From NCBI GenBank assembly GCA_030594795.1, contig JAUVEK010000020.1, forward strand, positions 1 through 14,563: a DNA stretch of 14,563 nucleotides, in the 5' to 3' direction. The notes under the pieces are model-generated. The model was given only the letters and a program-made list of their open reading frames with translations, was not told the DNA's origin and ran no database searches. Made by a program: the position numbers and the translations under genes. This document shows positions 6,297 through 13,098 of the stretch, piece by piece (within the stretch, counting starts at the first letter, position 1; every line of letters begins with the position of its first letter). The DNA comes from Candidatus Nanohalarchaeota archaeon (lineage in GTDB: Archaea > EX4484-52 > B79-G9).

Positions 6297-7385
6297 ATGA
6301 ATAAAACACAGAGATTAATATTGTCCTTTTTAGTTGTTTTTATTTGTTTTACAAATACAGTATTAGCTGGAGATATTTCTGTTTATAGAGAATATCCGGC
6401 AACTTCAGAAGTAGGATCCATAGTTCAGATAAACATAACCGTAGAGAACAATGGTGCTTCTGAGAAGGAAATTACAGTTAGGGAATTATTAAGTGACTAT
6501 GAATCGATAGAGCCAGAACCAATAGTTCCGGTTTCTGAACCGGGTCGTATAGGGCTTGGACCTGCTTATTACGAATGGAATTTTACTCTCAAGGCAAATT
6601 CACAAAATACTGTTTACTACATTGTTAAATTGGTAAATCCTGGCGATGTTATATTGTCTCCAACAACTGTGTACGCAAATGGAGAAACAATTTATACTGA
6701 TACAGCAATAATCAAAGTTGTGTGTAATCGAAATAAAGAATGTGAGCCTGATTTAGGTGAAACTTATTTTACATGTTCACAGGACTGCCCTTCCGGTTCA
6801 GCAGACGGGGTATGTGATTTAATAAAAGACAAAATCTGCGATCCCGACTGTACTCCGGGCACAGACCCTGACTGCATTGAATGCGGAAACGGGAAATGTG
6901 AAGAAGGCGAAACATGCGCAGACTGCCCCAAAGATTGCGGTGCATGCAAAACAGAGCCCGAATGCGGAGACAAATCCTGCGACTCAGGAGAGACGCAGGA
7001 AAACTGCTGTACCGATTGTGGATGTCCAGAAGATGAAGAGTGTATCAGCAATAAATGTAAAAAAATAAGTGATTGCGGCAATAATATTTGTGATGCAGGC
7101 GAAAACTACAAAATTTGTCCCAGAGACTGCCCATCCGGTTCAGAAGACGGTTACTGTGACAATGTAAAAGACGATATCTGCGACCCGGACTGTCCTAAAG
7201 AAAAGGACATCGATTGCAGATCCAGTGACTCTGGAAAAGAAGACAAACCTGATAAAAGTTACCTTATTTACTACATCATACTTGCAATACTCATTGCAGT
7301 TCCGATTTTGTTCATTGCTTATCGCAAAATTCAGGAAAAGAAAAAATGGGACCAGCTCGAAAGAAAATACGCTGAAAAATTATGA
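6297..7385 (+). CDS. Membrane-anchored surface protein: beta-sandwich domain, Cys-rich repeats, C-terminal transmembrane helix
   Basis: The 362-residue product has a signal peptide (about 1-20, ending NTVLAG), a DUF11/CARDB-like beta-sandwich domain (about 22-140, with INITVENNG and a following YYEWNFTLKAN), several Cys-rich units (about 142-305) and one transmembrane helix (322-342) followed by a basic cytoplasmic tail (KKKWDQLERKYAEKL). The Cys-rich units include CGNGKCEEGETCADC and two copies of a module ending ICDPDC...DxDC. The exterior should be outside and the tail inside. The beta-sandwich half is AT-rich with TGT and other T-ending codons, while the Cys-rich half uses mainly TGC, so the gene looks like a mosaic. 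Its last 100 residues closely resemble the end of the protein at 10529-11209. It is probably the membrane partner of the transglutaminase-like enzyme. The exact function is unknown. Confidence 0.8.
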   Translation: MNKTQRLILSFLVVFICFTNTVLAGDISVYREYPATSEVGSIVQINITVENNGASEKEITVRELLSDYESIEPEPIVPVSEPGRIGLGPAYYEWNFTLKANSQNTVYYIVKLVNPGDVILSPTTVYANGETIYTDTAIIKVVCNRNKECEPDLGETYFTCSQDCPSGSADGVCDLIKDKICDPDCTPGTDPDCIECGNGKCEEGETCADCPKDCGACKTEPECGDKSCDSGETQENCCTDCGCPEDEECISNKCKKISDCGNNICDAGENYKICPRDCPSGSEDGYCDNVKDDICDPDCPKEKDIDCRSSDSGKEDKPDKSYLIYYIILAILIAVPILFIAYRKIQEKKKWDQLERKYAEKL

Positions 7386-8170
7386 TACAAATGAAAAAAG
7401 CATTTGCATGGAACTGGGTAATCTCCGGCATGATAATCGGGCTTGTAGTAATCACCATATTCGCAAGCATGCTCAACAAAGTCTTCATAGAAGATGCCCG
7501 TCAGGACGCAGACAAGCAGTTCACAGAAATATACACCCGCACAAAGACATTATGCACCGCGAGTGTAGCTGAACAGGACTTCTACAATGCAGAAATACCC
7601 GACATTGTAGAAGCAATTTATATTTCAGATTCCAAGAATAAAGAACCGCCCCCGGACATCGAAGATAAAATCAAAAACAGGAACACTACCTATGGCAATT
7701 ATCTTTGCATGAAACTAAGGAATGAAAAATCAAAATGCAAATACGTTGGCTGCAAAGTTGAGATGAGCTATTTGGGTAAAGAGGAAACAGTCCTGTCAGT
7801 GGCAGACAGGATACTAAAAAAGAGCCATTATACCAGACATCCGCTTGACTTTTCCAAAGATGAAGAGCTGGTCCATATATTGAGGGAAGGGAGTGTAAGC
7901 CTGGCTCACACCATACCCCCCACAGCGAATGCCGGCAGGAACAGAACCGTCAAAGTAGGAGAAAACACGCACTTTGATTGCTCCAAATCTTCAGACCCTG
8001 ATGGTATAATAGTCTCATGTTACTGGAGTTTCGCTGATGGTGCCTCAGGATACGGCAGGTTCAAGACGCATTCCTTCATCTATGCCGGGCTATACCCTGT
8101 TACATTGAACGTAACAGACAACGACGGCCTCACAGATACAGATACTGTAAAAGTTACAGTTGAGGATTAA
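7382..8170 (+). CDS. Pilin-like or single-span protein with C-terminal PKD domain
   Basis: The ATG at 7382 overlaps the previous stop (ATGA), suggesting translational coupling; ATG 7391 is an alternative start giving a typical MKKAF N-terminus. The 262-residue product has a hydrophobic helix at about residues 10-32 right after MKK, resembling prepilin-like N-termini, although the canonical KG cleavage site is absent. The middle part (about 50-175) is of unknown family and holds five Cys. Residues about 180-262 form a PKD domain: TANAGRNRTVKVGE, the SxDPDG signature, YWSFADG and YPVTLNVTDNDG. PKD domains are extracellular Ig-like folds common in archaeal surface proteins and peptidases. A similar PKD domain is in the C1 peptidase just downstream, which ties this gene to the same system. 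It is the third gene of the operon beginning at 4346. Confidence 0.7.
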   Translation: MIQMKKAFAWNWVISGMIIGLVVITIFASMLNKVFIEDARQDADKQFTEIYTRTKTLCTASVAEQDFYNAEIPDIVEAIYISDSKNKEPPPDIEDKIKNRNTTYGNYLCMKLRNEKSKCKYVGCKVEMSYLGKEETVLSVADRILKKSHYTRHPLDFSKDEELVHILREGSVSLAHTIPPTANAGRNRTVKVGENTHFDCSKSSDPDGIIVSCYWSFADGASGYGRFKTHSFIYAGLYPVTLNVTDNDGLTDTDTVKVTVED

Positions 8171-8233
8171 GATATATAAGTTGTCTCATACCATATATTA
8201 GCAGGTTCAGACCAACACAAGCACAAACATGAA

Positions 8234-8245
8234 AGATATAAGATA
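8234..8245 (+). promoter_or_regulatory. TATA-like box before the C1 peptidase gene
   Basis: The AT-rich run agatataagata ends about 23 nt before ATG 8268, the usual distance in this window. A second candidate, gatatataag at 8171-8180, lies directly after the preceding stop codon and would give a longer leader of about 60 nt. I cannot tell which is used. Confidence 0.4.
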
Positions 8246-8267
8246 AAAAACGTAAAAAGTGGCAAAC

Positions 8268-10532
8268 ATGTATCGAAAAATATCTCTGGTAATCTTCATC
8301 TTATTTATTTTTTCAGTCATACTGATGATGTCGCATACTGCTCTTTGTGCCCAGAAAAAATGTCAGGTTGAGGGCAGTTTCCGTGCAAATGCAGACAAAA
8401 GCCAGTCTGCATGCGATGCATATTGTATCTCTTCAGGATATTCCGGTGGAACAGCTTCTGCTACAGGTTCAAAATCAATGTGTAGTTTTGGCTCAAAATA
8501 TGTCAAAGACTTCTCAACGTGCAGCATGGGTTATGACTCCAAAATATATAAATCATGTAACAGCTACATCAGTTGCGACTGTTCAGGTGGCCAGCAGACG
8601 TGCAGTGATGGCACTCCCTACGGAGAATGCAAAACATCAGACCCACCGAGATATTGCGACAACGGGTACTTAATTGATAATTGCGTTAGGTGTGACTGTC
8701 CAACCGGGTACGACTGTGAAACCGGTGGTGAAAATAGCGGCTCCTGTCTGGGAACAGATCCGCGGGAGTGCAGCGACGGCACCCCGTATGATGCGTGCGA
8801 TACATTAAATCTCCCGAGATATTGCGACAACGGGTACTTAATTGATAATTGCGTTAGATGCGGCTGTCCAACCGGGTACGACTGTGAAACCGGTGGTGAA
8901 AATAGCGGCTCCTGTCTGGGAACAGATCCGCAAGAGTGCAGCGACGGCACCCCGTATGGTGCATGCGATACATTAAATCTCCCGAGATATTGCGACAACG
9001 GGTACTTAATTGATAATTGCGTTAGGTGCGGCTGTCCAACCGGGTACGACTGTGAAACCGGTGGTGAAAATAGCGGCTCCTGTCTGGGAACAGATCCGCG
9101 GGAGTGCAGCGACGGCACCCCTCATGGTGAGTGCTCACCAACACCCCCGCAGCGTTGCAACAACGGGGTGTGGGTCGATGATTGTAATAAGTGTCCACCT
9201 TGCCCAACCGGAAGATGCCAGACAGACGGAATATGCAAGCAAATCGGCCAACCTCCGCACGCAGACGCCGGCTTTGACCACCGGGCTCTTGAAGAAGCAG
9301 AAGTCACTCTTGATGCGCGGAAATCCCACGACCCTGACGGGACCATAGTATCTTACGCATGGACAGAAAACAGCAATCTCTTATGCAATGGATTAGAGTG
9401 CACAAAGGATGATTATTCTGCTGGCAGCCACATAATCAAACTCACGGTCACAGACAACGACGGCAACACAGATTCAGATGAGATGACACTGACTGTCCTG
9501 GGTGTCAGGCCCGGTGAACTTCGTGCCCTGATAGATTACCCAAAGAACGGGCAATTTTTTGATGAAAACCAGCAGATTTATTTTGCAGGTGCCGGGGTCA
9601 AAGGCGGTGCTGGAAAGCTGCGATTATTAAGGTGGATGTCAAGCATAGATGACAATGGTTATATCGGATCAGGACCATATTTTTACAAAAAGCTTTCACC
9701 CGGCGAGCATACGATAACACTCAAAGCTTTTGATAGATCTAGCTATGCAACTGACAGCGTAACAATAACAGTTGAATCAGAAGAGCAGGATAACACTCTG
9801 CCATCTTCCTGGGACTGGAGTCACGTAGTATTGCCCCATGCACCACCGTATGATCCGCCGGGAGCAAACTGGATGACTCGGGTTAAGCATCAGGGAAGAT
9901 GTGGCTGTTGTGCTGCATTTGGACTGCTCGGGACAATAGAGGCAGTTTATAATGTTGAACAGGGAAATCCTGGTTTGGATATTGACCTTTCAGAACAGGA
10001 TCTTGTTAATTGTGCCGGCACAAGGGGGTGTTGTGGTGTCAGTTCAATAAAAATGCTAAATCATATAAAGATAGATGGAATACCGGATGAGAACTACTTT
10101 AAGTACACTGATTCTACTTGCTCTCATTCTATCGTTAACAAGAAATGCGAATGTGAATGTAAGTACAATAATCCCTGCTCAAATACCCAATGCCCCTATT
10201 CTGTTCCTCTGGGGGACCCCAAATGGGTTATAACCAATTACCATCGGATGTCTGGTGGCAGAGACGAAATTAAGAAGAGATTAACTGAAAAAGGACCTTT
10301 ATTCGCTGGCATGGACATGAGCAGTTACAGGCAGGATTGGGACAGCATGGATTGCAAAGGCACTCTTGAGTATGATCACGGCATAGTCATTGTCGGGTAC
10401 GACGACAGCGGCGGTTACTGGATTGTAAAAAATAGTTGGGGTGATTCAAACCATCCTTATTTTAAGGTGAAATACGGCGCATGCCTCATAGAGGGAAAGG
10501 TATATTATGTTGAAGGGGTGAAAAAGCAATGA
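8268..10532 (+). CDS. Secreted multi-domain papain-like (C1) cysteine peptidase with Cys-rich tandem repeats and PKD/Ig domains
   Basis: The 754-residue product starts with a signal peptide (about 1-25, MYRKISLVIF...ALCAQ); ATG 8268 is preferred over GTG 8259, which adds three residues. Then come a Cys-rich region, three nearly identical 56-residue units (112-279) and a diverged fourth (280 to about 325), each full unit with eight Cys. A PKD domain (329-412, DPDG and TVTDNDGNTDSDE) and a second Ig-like domain (418-505) follow. Residues about 515-754 are a C1 peptidase: oxyanion Gln in QGRCGCCAAF (Q542), nucleophile C548, LSEQDLVNC, His in YDHGIVIVGY (H704) and Asn in WIVKNSWGD (N722). The usual CGSCW is CGCCA here. 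No I29 inhibitory propeptide is visible, so latency, if any, must work differently. The stop overlaps the next start (ATGA). Substrate is unknown. Confidence 0.92.
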   Translation: MYRKISLVIFILFIFSVILMMSHTALCAQKKCQVEGSFRANADKSQSACDAYCISSGYSGGTASATGSKSMCSFGSKYVKDFSTCSMGYDSKIYKSCNSYISCDCSGGQQTCSDGTPYGECKTSDPPRYCDNGYLIDNCVRCDCPTGYDCETGGENSGSCLGTDPRECSDGTPYDACDTLNLPRYCDNGYLIDNCVRCGCPTGYDCETGGENSGSCLGTDPQECSDGTPYGACDTLNLPRYCDNGYLIDNCVRCGCPTGYDCETGGENSGSCLGTDPRECSDGTPHGECSPTPPQRCNNGVWVDDCNKCPPCPTGRCQTDGICKQIGQPPHADAGFDHRALEEAEVTLDARKSHDPDGTIVSYAWTENSNLLCNGLECTKDDYSAGSHIIKLTVTDNDGNTDSDEMTLTVLGVRPGELRALIDYPKNGQFFDENQQIYFAGAGVKGGAGKLRLLRWMSSIDDNGYIGSGPYFYKKLSPGEHTITLKAFDRSSYATDSVTITVESEEQDNTLPSSWDWSHVVLPHAPPYDPPGANWMTRVKHQGRCGCCAAFGLLGTIEAVYNVEQGNPGLDIDLSEQDLVNCAGTRGCCGVSSIKMLNHIKIDGIPDENYFKYTDSTCSHSIVNKKCECECKYNNPCSNTQCPYSVPLGDPKWVITNYHRMSGGRDEIKKRLTEKGPLFAGMDMSSYRQDWDSMDCKGTLEYDHGIVIVGYDDSGGYWIVKNSWGDSNHPYFKVKYGACLIEGKVYYVEGVKKQ
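8601..8768 (+). repeat. 168-bp tandem repeat, unit 1
   Basis: This is the first of three head-to-tail units that begin at a TGCAGYGAYGGCAC motif. It encodes a 56-residue Cys-rich unit (CSDGTPYGEC, then RYCDNGYLIDNCVRC, CPTGYDCETGGE and SGSCLGTDP). It is slightly more diverged than units 2 and 3 in its first third (KTSDPPRYC instead of DTLNLPRYC). Confidence 0.95.
8769..8936 (+). repeat. 168-bp tandem repeat, unit 2
   Basis: The second unit is nearly identical to unit 3 at the DNA level, including third codon positions, which points to very recent duplication or ongoing homogenisation. It codes for eight Cys. Confidence 0.95.
8937..9104 (+). repeat. 168-bp tandem repeat, unit 3
   Basis: The third unit differs from unit 2 at only a few positions. 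It is followed at 9105 by a diverged, shorter fourth unit (CSDGTPHGEC, then RCNNGVWVDDCNKC, CPTGRCQTDGIC) that leads into the PKD domain. Confidence 0.95.
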
Positions 10533-11209
10533 TAACACTAAAAAGAACAGGGGTCATAGTCGCCATAATTATAAGTTTTATAATTACTCCCGCATCCGCA
10601 ATACCAGATCCATCCGCAGTCTATTGCGGGCAATTGGGTTATGAATTCACAATCATCAGAACAGGCACCGGTGAGGTAGGGCTATGCAGTTTCCCGGACG
10701 GCTCCACTGTTGATGCATGGGCTTTTTTGAAAGGAGAAGATGGGCAGGACCATAACTACTGCAAAGAGAAAGGTTATGAATTCAAAGTTGTTGAGAACGA
10801 TAGCAGATGCCCAGGGATGTACTTTGGCAAATGCGTATTATGCATTTCGCCTGGTGGGAAAGAGACAGAAGTCACAGAACTGATGAAGCAGGATGGCAAA
10901 TATCCTGATTATGAAGGGTGGACCCTTTTAAGTTGTAACCATAACCAGATATGTGAACCAGAACAAGGCGAGAATTATGCAGAGTGTCCAGAGGACTGCC
11001 CCTCCGGTGGAAAAGACGACTACTGCGACAAAATACAGGACAATATATGCGACCCTGATTGCTCAAAAGAACAAGACATAGATTGCAGATCCGCTAAATC
11101 AGGAAAACCAGAAAAAACCAACTCAATTTATTACATAACACTGGCAATAATCCTTGCAGTTCTGGCTGCATTCGTTCTTTACCGCAAAGCCCGGGAAAAG
11201 AAAAAATAG
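10529..11209 (+). CDS. DUF333-containing Cys-rich membrane protein with truncated cytoplasmic tail
   Basis: The 226-residue product overlaps the C1 peptidase gene by ATGA and is likely translationally coupled to it. It has a signal peptide (about 1-24, ending ASAIP), a DUF333 domain (about 27-70: PSAVYCGQLGYEF, CSFPDGSTVDAWAFLKG), a second, degenerate DUF333-like unit (YCKEKGYEF, GKCVLCISPGGKE), one Cys-rich module (CEPEQGENYAECPEDCPSGG, ICDPDC, DIDC) and one transmembrane helix (200-218) with a basic end, REKKK. From the Cys-rich module onward it parallels the protein at 6297-7385. That paralogue continues WDQLERKYAEKL; here the Trp codon position is TAG, and the following bases would still read KELETKYTKK. 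DUF333 has no settled function; small DUF333 proteins are often secreted. Its position suggests that it is the membrane partner of the C1 enzyme. Confidence 0.8.
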   Translation: MITLKRTGVIVAIIISFIITPASAIPDPSAVYCGQLGYEFTIIRTGTGEVGLCSFPDGSTVDAWAFLKGEDGQDHNYCKEKGYEFKVVENDSRCPGMYFGKCVLCISPGGKETEVTELMKQDGKYPDYEGWTLLSCNHNQICEPEQGENYAECPEDCPSGGKDDYCDKIQDNICDPDCSKEQDIDCRSAKSGKPEKTNSIYYITLAIILAVLAAFVLYRKAREKKK

Positions 11210-11245
11210 AAAGAACTCGAAACAAAATACACAAAAAAAACAAGA
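11210..11245 (+). pseudogene. Relict cytoplasmic tail beyond the TAG stop
   Basis: Directly after the stop at 11207-11209, the same frame reads KELETKYTKKTR. This aligns with DQLERKYAEKL that ends the paralogue at 7385, and the DNA is also similar (gaactcgaaacaaaatac against cagctcgaaagaaaatac). The tail was therefore probably translated until a TGG to TAG change. The frame remains open up to the ATG at 11288. Confidence 0.65.
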
Positions 11246-11255
11246 GTTCTAAACC

Positions 11256-11263
11256 TTTATATT
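11256..11263 (+). promoter_or_regulatory. TATA-like box before the pilin-like cluster
   Basis: The run tttatatt lies 25-32 nt before ATG 11288. No Shine-Dalgarno site precedes that ATG, so a leaderless transcript is likely. This would start a separate operon of at least three overlapping genes. Confidence 0.5.
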
Positions 11264-11287
11264 CCCAAACAGACATTAATAGATAGT

Positions 11288-11791
11288 ATGCTCAAACCCG
11301 CGAAAAAGGGAATCTCTGTAACAGTAGAATCAATTCTTTTGATAGGTGGCGTAATCGCCTCTGCACTGTTTTTCGTATCATTCTACAAGCTCGCCATATA
11401 CCAGGCAGACAATGTCTTCAGTGCATCCGAAGAAGGATTTGCAAATGACCTGAAAGCAAAAATAAATTCAGTCCACTCATCCACCCAGGACATAGTCGAG
11501 TATTCTTATCATCCGCCAGTCAAAGCATACAAGCTGACACTCAAAGACAGGATACTTTCCATAAAATACCCAAGAAGAGGGCCGGTCCATACTCTGGTGC
11601 CAGTAGATATTAACAATGCAAAAATAGAAAACTCAAATACAGTATGCATATCCAAAAACAGCGATATTATCACTATCAGGGGAGAAGCATGCCCCAGTGT
11701 ATGCAATCTCAATGACAACACCTGCGACGACGGATGCATGCTCTTTGGCAAATGCGACCCTGCATGCAAGGATTGTGAGACTGATGATTAA
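11288..11791 (+). CDS. Pilin-like protein with class III signal peptide and Cys-rich tail
   Basis: The 167-residue product begins MLKPAKKG, followed by a hydrophobic helix (ISVTVESILLIGGVIASALF). This fits a prepilin peptidase cleavage after Gly 8, with a Glu six residues into the mature protein. The middle is a beta-rich domain of unknown family. The end carries eight of the nine cysteines in about 35 residues (ACPSVCNLNDNTC, DDGC, GKCDPACKDC), similar in style to the CDPxC motifs of the enzymes upstream. This suggests assembly into a pilus-like fibre with a disulfide-bonded tip or linker. It overlaps the next gene by 8 nt. The pilin assignment rests on the N-terminus only. Confidence 0.7.
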   Translation: MLKPAKKGISVTVESILLIGGVIASALFFVSFYKLAIYQADNVFSASEEGFANDLKAKINSVHSSTQDIVEYSYHPPVKAYKLTLKDRILSIKYPRRGPVHTLVPVDINNAKIENSNTVCISKNSDIITIRGEACPSVCNLNDNTCDDGCMLFGKCDPACKDCETDD

Positions 11792-12545
11792 AACACAACA
11801 GAAGAAGGCGCAAATAAACATCTTCACGCAGCCCATCATGCTGATTATACTCATAAGCATATTCGCAATGTTTGTCATAAAGACCCTGATGGTAAACGTA
11901 TCCATCGCACAGGAAGCAGAAGAATACGAGTTCAAATCAAAGGCAGGCCCTGTGTTTGACAAGGTATTAAAATGCATTTCAGATGATCCCACAGGTTATC
12001 CCTACCTTGTGAGCGCAACCAAACTGGAAAAGCTCAACAATGATTTCCTCAGCCGCGAGCCCCCGTGTATGAGAGACGAAAAAGTGGGCTGGGACGCCAC
12101 AGTAATAGACATGGACTCAAAAACAGGCAAAACATGGCGCATCGGAGAATCCGAAGGCTCTGAAGGAAAAGCACTGAAGCATGAATACGGGATCACCATG
12201 CCTGTTGCAATAAAACACGAAAGCGGCTTCATAAGCCCGGGGCAGCTCACCTTGAACATCCGCCATGGTAACCTTGAATCCCTCGTCGGGCGAATCGAAA
12301 CAGTATATAGCATCGGCTCGCAAACAAAAAAAGACATAACAACCACAATCTCAATCAGGCTCGATTACCCGGTATCATTGAAAGAAAAAGACAGCAAAAA
12401 AAGCATCTGCCTGAAGGCAGATGAAAATGAATTTTGCAAGACTCTAAGTTTCAGCAGCATTAAATTCAAGCCATTAGGTCCCGGGATGCACTATATCATT
12501 CTAAAATATGACCACGACAGGAAAAAAATAACTCTAAGTGATTAA
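11784..12545 (+). CDS. Single-span pilin-like protein of unknown family
   Basis: I chose ATG 11784, which overlaps the previous gene by 8 nt (atgattaa), over an upstream ATG at 11697 that would lie well inside the previous gene. The 253-residue product begins MIKTQQKKAQINIF and has one hydrophobic helix at about 13-38 with a Pro and few charges, as in prepilin-like proteins, although KKA replaces the usual KG. The rest is predicted extracellular, with about four Cys and a long beta-rich region (about 100-250: VGWDATVIDMD, GITMPVAIKHE, TTTISIRLDYPV). A secretory or pilus-associated role is inferred from the neighbours. I do not recognise the family. Confidence 0.7.
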   Translation: MIKTQQKKAQINIFTQPIMLIILISIFAMFVIKTLMVNVSIAQEAEEYEFKSKAGPVFDKVLKCISDDPTGYPYLVSATKLEKLNNDFLSREPPCMRDEKVGWDATVIDMDSKTGKTWRIGESEGSEGKALKHEYGITMPVAIKHESGFISPGQLTLNIRHGNLESLVGRIETVYSIGSQTKKDITTTISIRLDYPVSLKEKDSKKSICLKADENEFCKTLSFSSIKFKPLGPGMHYIILKYDHDRKKITLSD

Positions 12546-13062
12546 GATGCACTGCAATATAAAATCCGGGTTCCAGACGCGCCATAAAGGCCAGGAATCC
12601 ATGCTAAACATCATGGCAGTAGTAATTGTAGTTTCCATAATATTCCTGTATTTCTTTTTTGTCACGCAAAGCCAGAAAATTGAATCTTCAGGCATGCTGT
12701 CAAAACAGCATAAATACAAGTATGGAGAGATTGTACTGACGAATATGTACTATGTAAAGCATCACAGCCTCCAAAACACGATTTCAGAAATAATCGGCCG
12801 ATCCCAAAGATTTGGCGACAAAGCTCACGATTACGAATATATGTCCCTGAATTCACGGGTGCAACCCAAAGTCATTGTAAAACAATACCTTGACAAGACT
12901 CTCCCAGACTACAACTATTATTTTTTCATTGAAAAAGAAAACATAAGACCATTTGAAATTAATCACCCCCCAAAAGAAGATGTTGACATTATGACGCATG
13001 TGATAAGCATTCCTCTGCCCAATTCAAAAGAAATCGTACTTGCATATCTATATGTGTGGTAA
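12538..13062 (+). CDS. Pilin-like protein with HKG prepilin motif
   Basis: The gene may start at GTG 12538, which gives the same 8-nt overlap (gtgattaa) as the previous junction, or at ATG 12547. With the former it has 174 residues. The N-terminus reads MIKMHCN, then RHKG before a hydrophobic helix (QESMLNIMAVVIVVSIIFLY), with predicted cleavage after Gly 18 and a Glu at position +2. This is the most canonical class III signal peptide in the window. The exterior of about 120 residues has no Cys in the visible mature part and ends with VLAYLYVW. It is probably a minor pilin or pseudopilin. A gap of 36 nt separates it from the next gene, which may have its own promoter. Confidence 0.7.
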   Translation: MIKMHCNIKSGFQTRHKGQESMLNIMAVVIVVSIIFLYFFFVTQSQKIESSGMLSKQHKYKYGEIVLTNMYYVKHHSLQNTISEIIGRSQRFGDKAHDYEYMSLNSRVQPKVIVKQYLDKTLPDYNYYFFIEKENIRPFEINHPPKEDVDIMTHVISIPLPNSKEIVLAYLYVW

Positions 13063-13064
13063 AA

Positions 13065-13078
13065 CCTATATGATATAC
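13065..13078 (+). promoter_or_regulatory. TATA-like box before 13099
   Basis: The run cctatatgatatac ends 21 nt before ATG 13099, giving a plausible leaderless promoter in a 36-nt gap. Co-transcription with the upstream genes is equally possible. Confidence 0.35.
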
Positions 13079-13098
13079 ATTATCTCCGGTGCATTAAA

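Noticed and set aside
8601..9104. Repeats considered as a CRISPR array
   Set aside because: Units are 168 bp, contiguous without spacers and in frame inside a coding region.
8618..9118. Long ORF on the - strand with an internally repeated product
   Set aside because: It is the reverse shadow of the 168-bp tandem repeats; the periodic Pro/Ser/His-rich sequence reflects the coding strand.
11207..11791. TAG read as pyrrolysine or readthrough giving one fused protein through 11791
   Set aside because: TAG also ends three other genes here (771, 4031, 6283), a TATA-like box lies in the gap, and the downstream product has its own prepilin-like start. A relict tail is the simpler reading.
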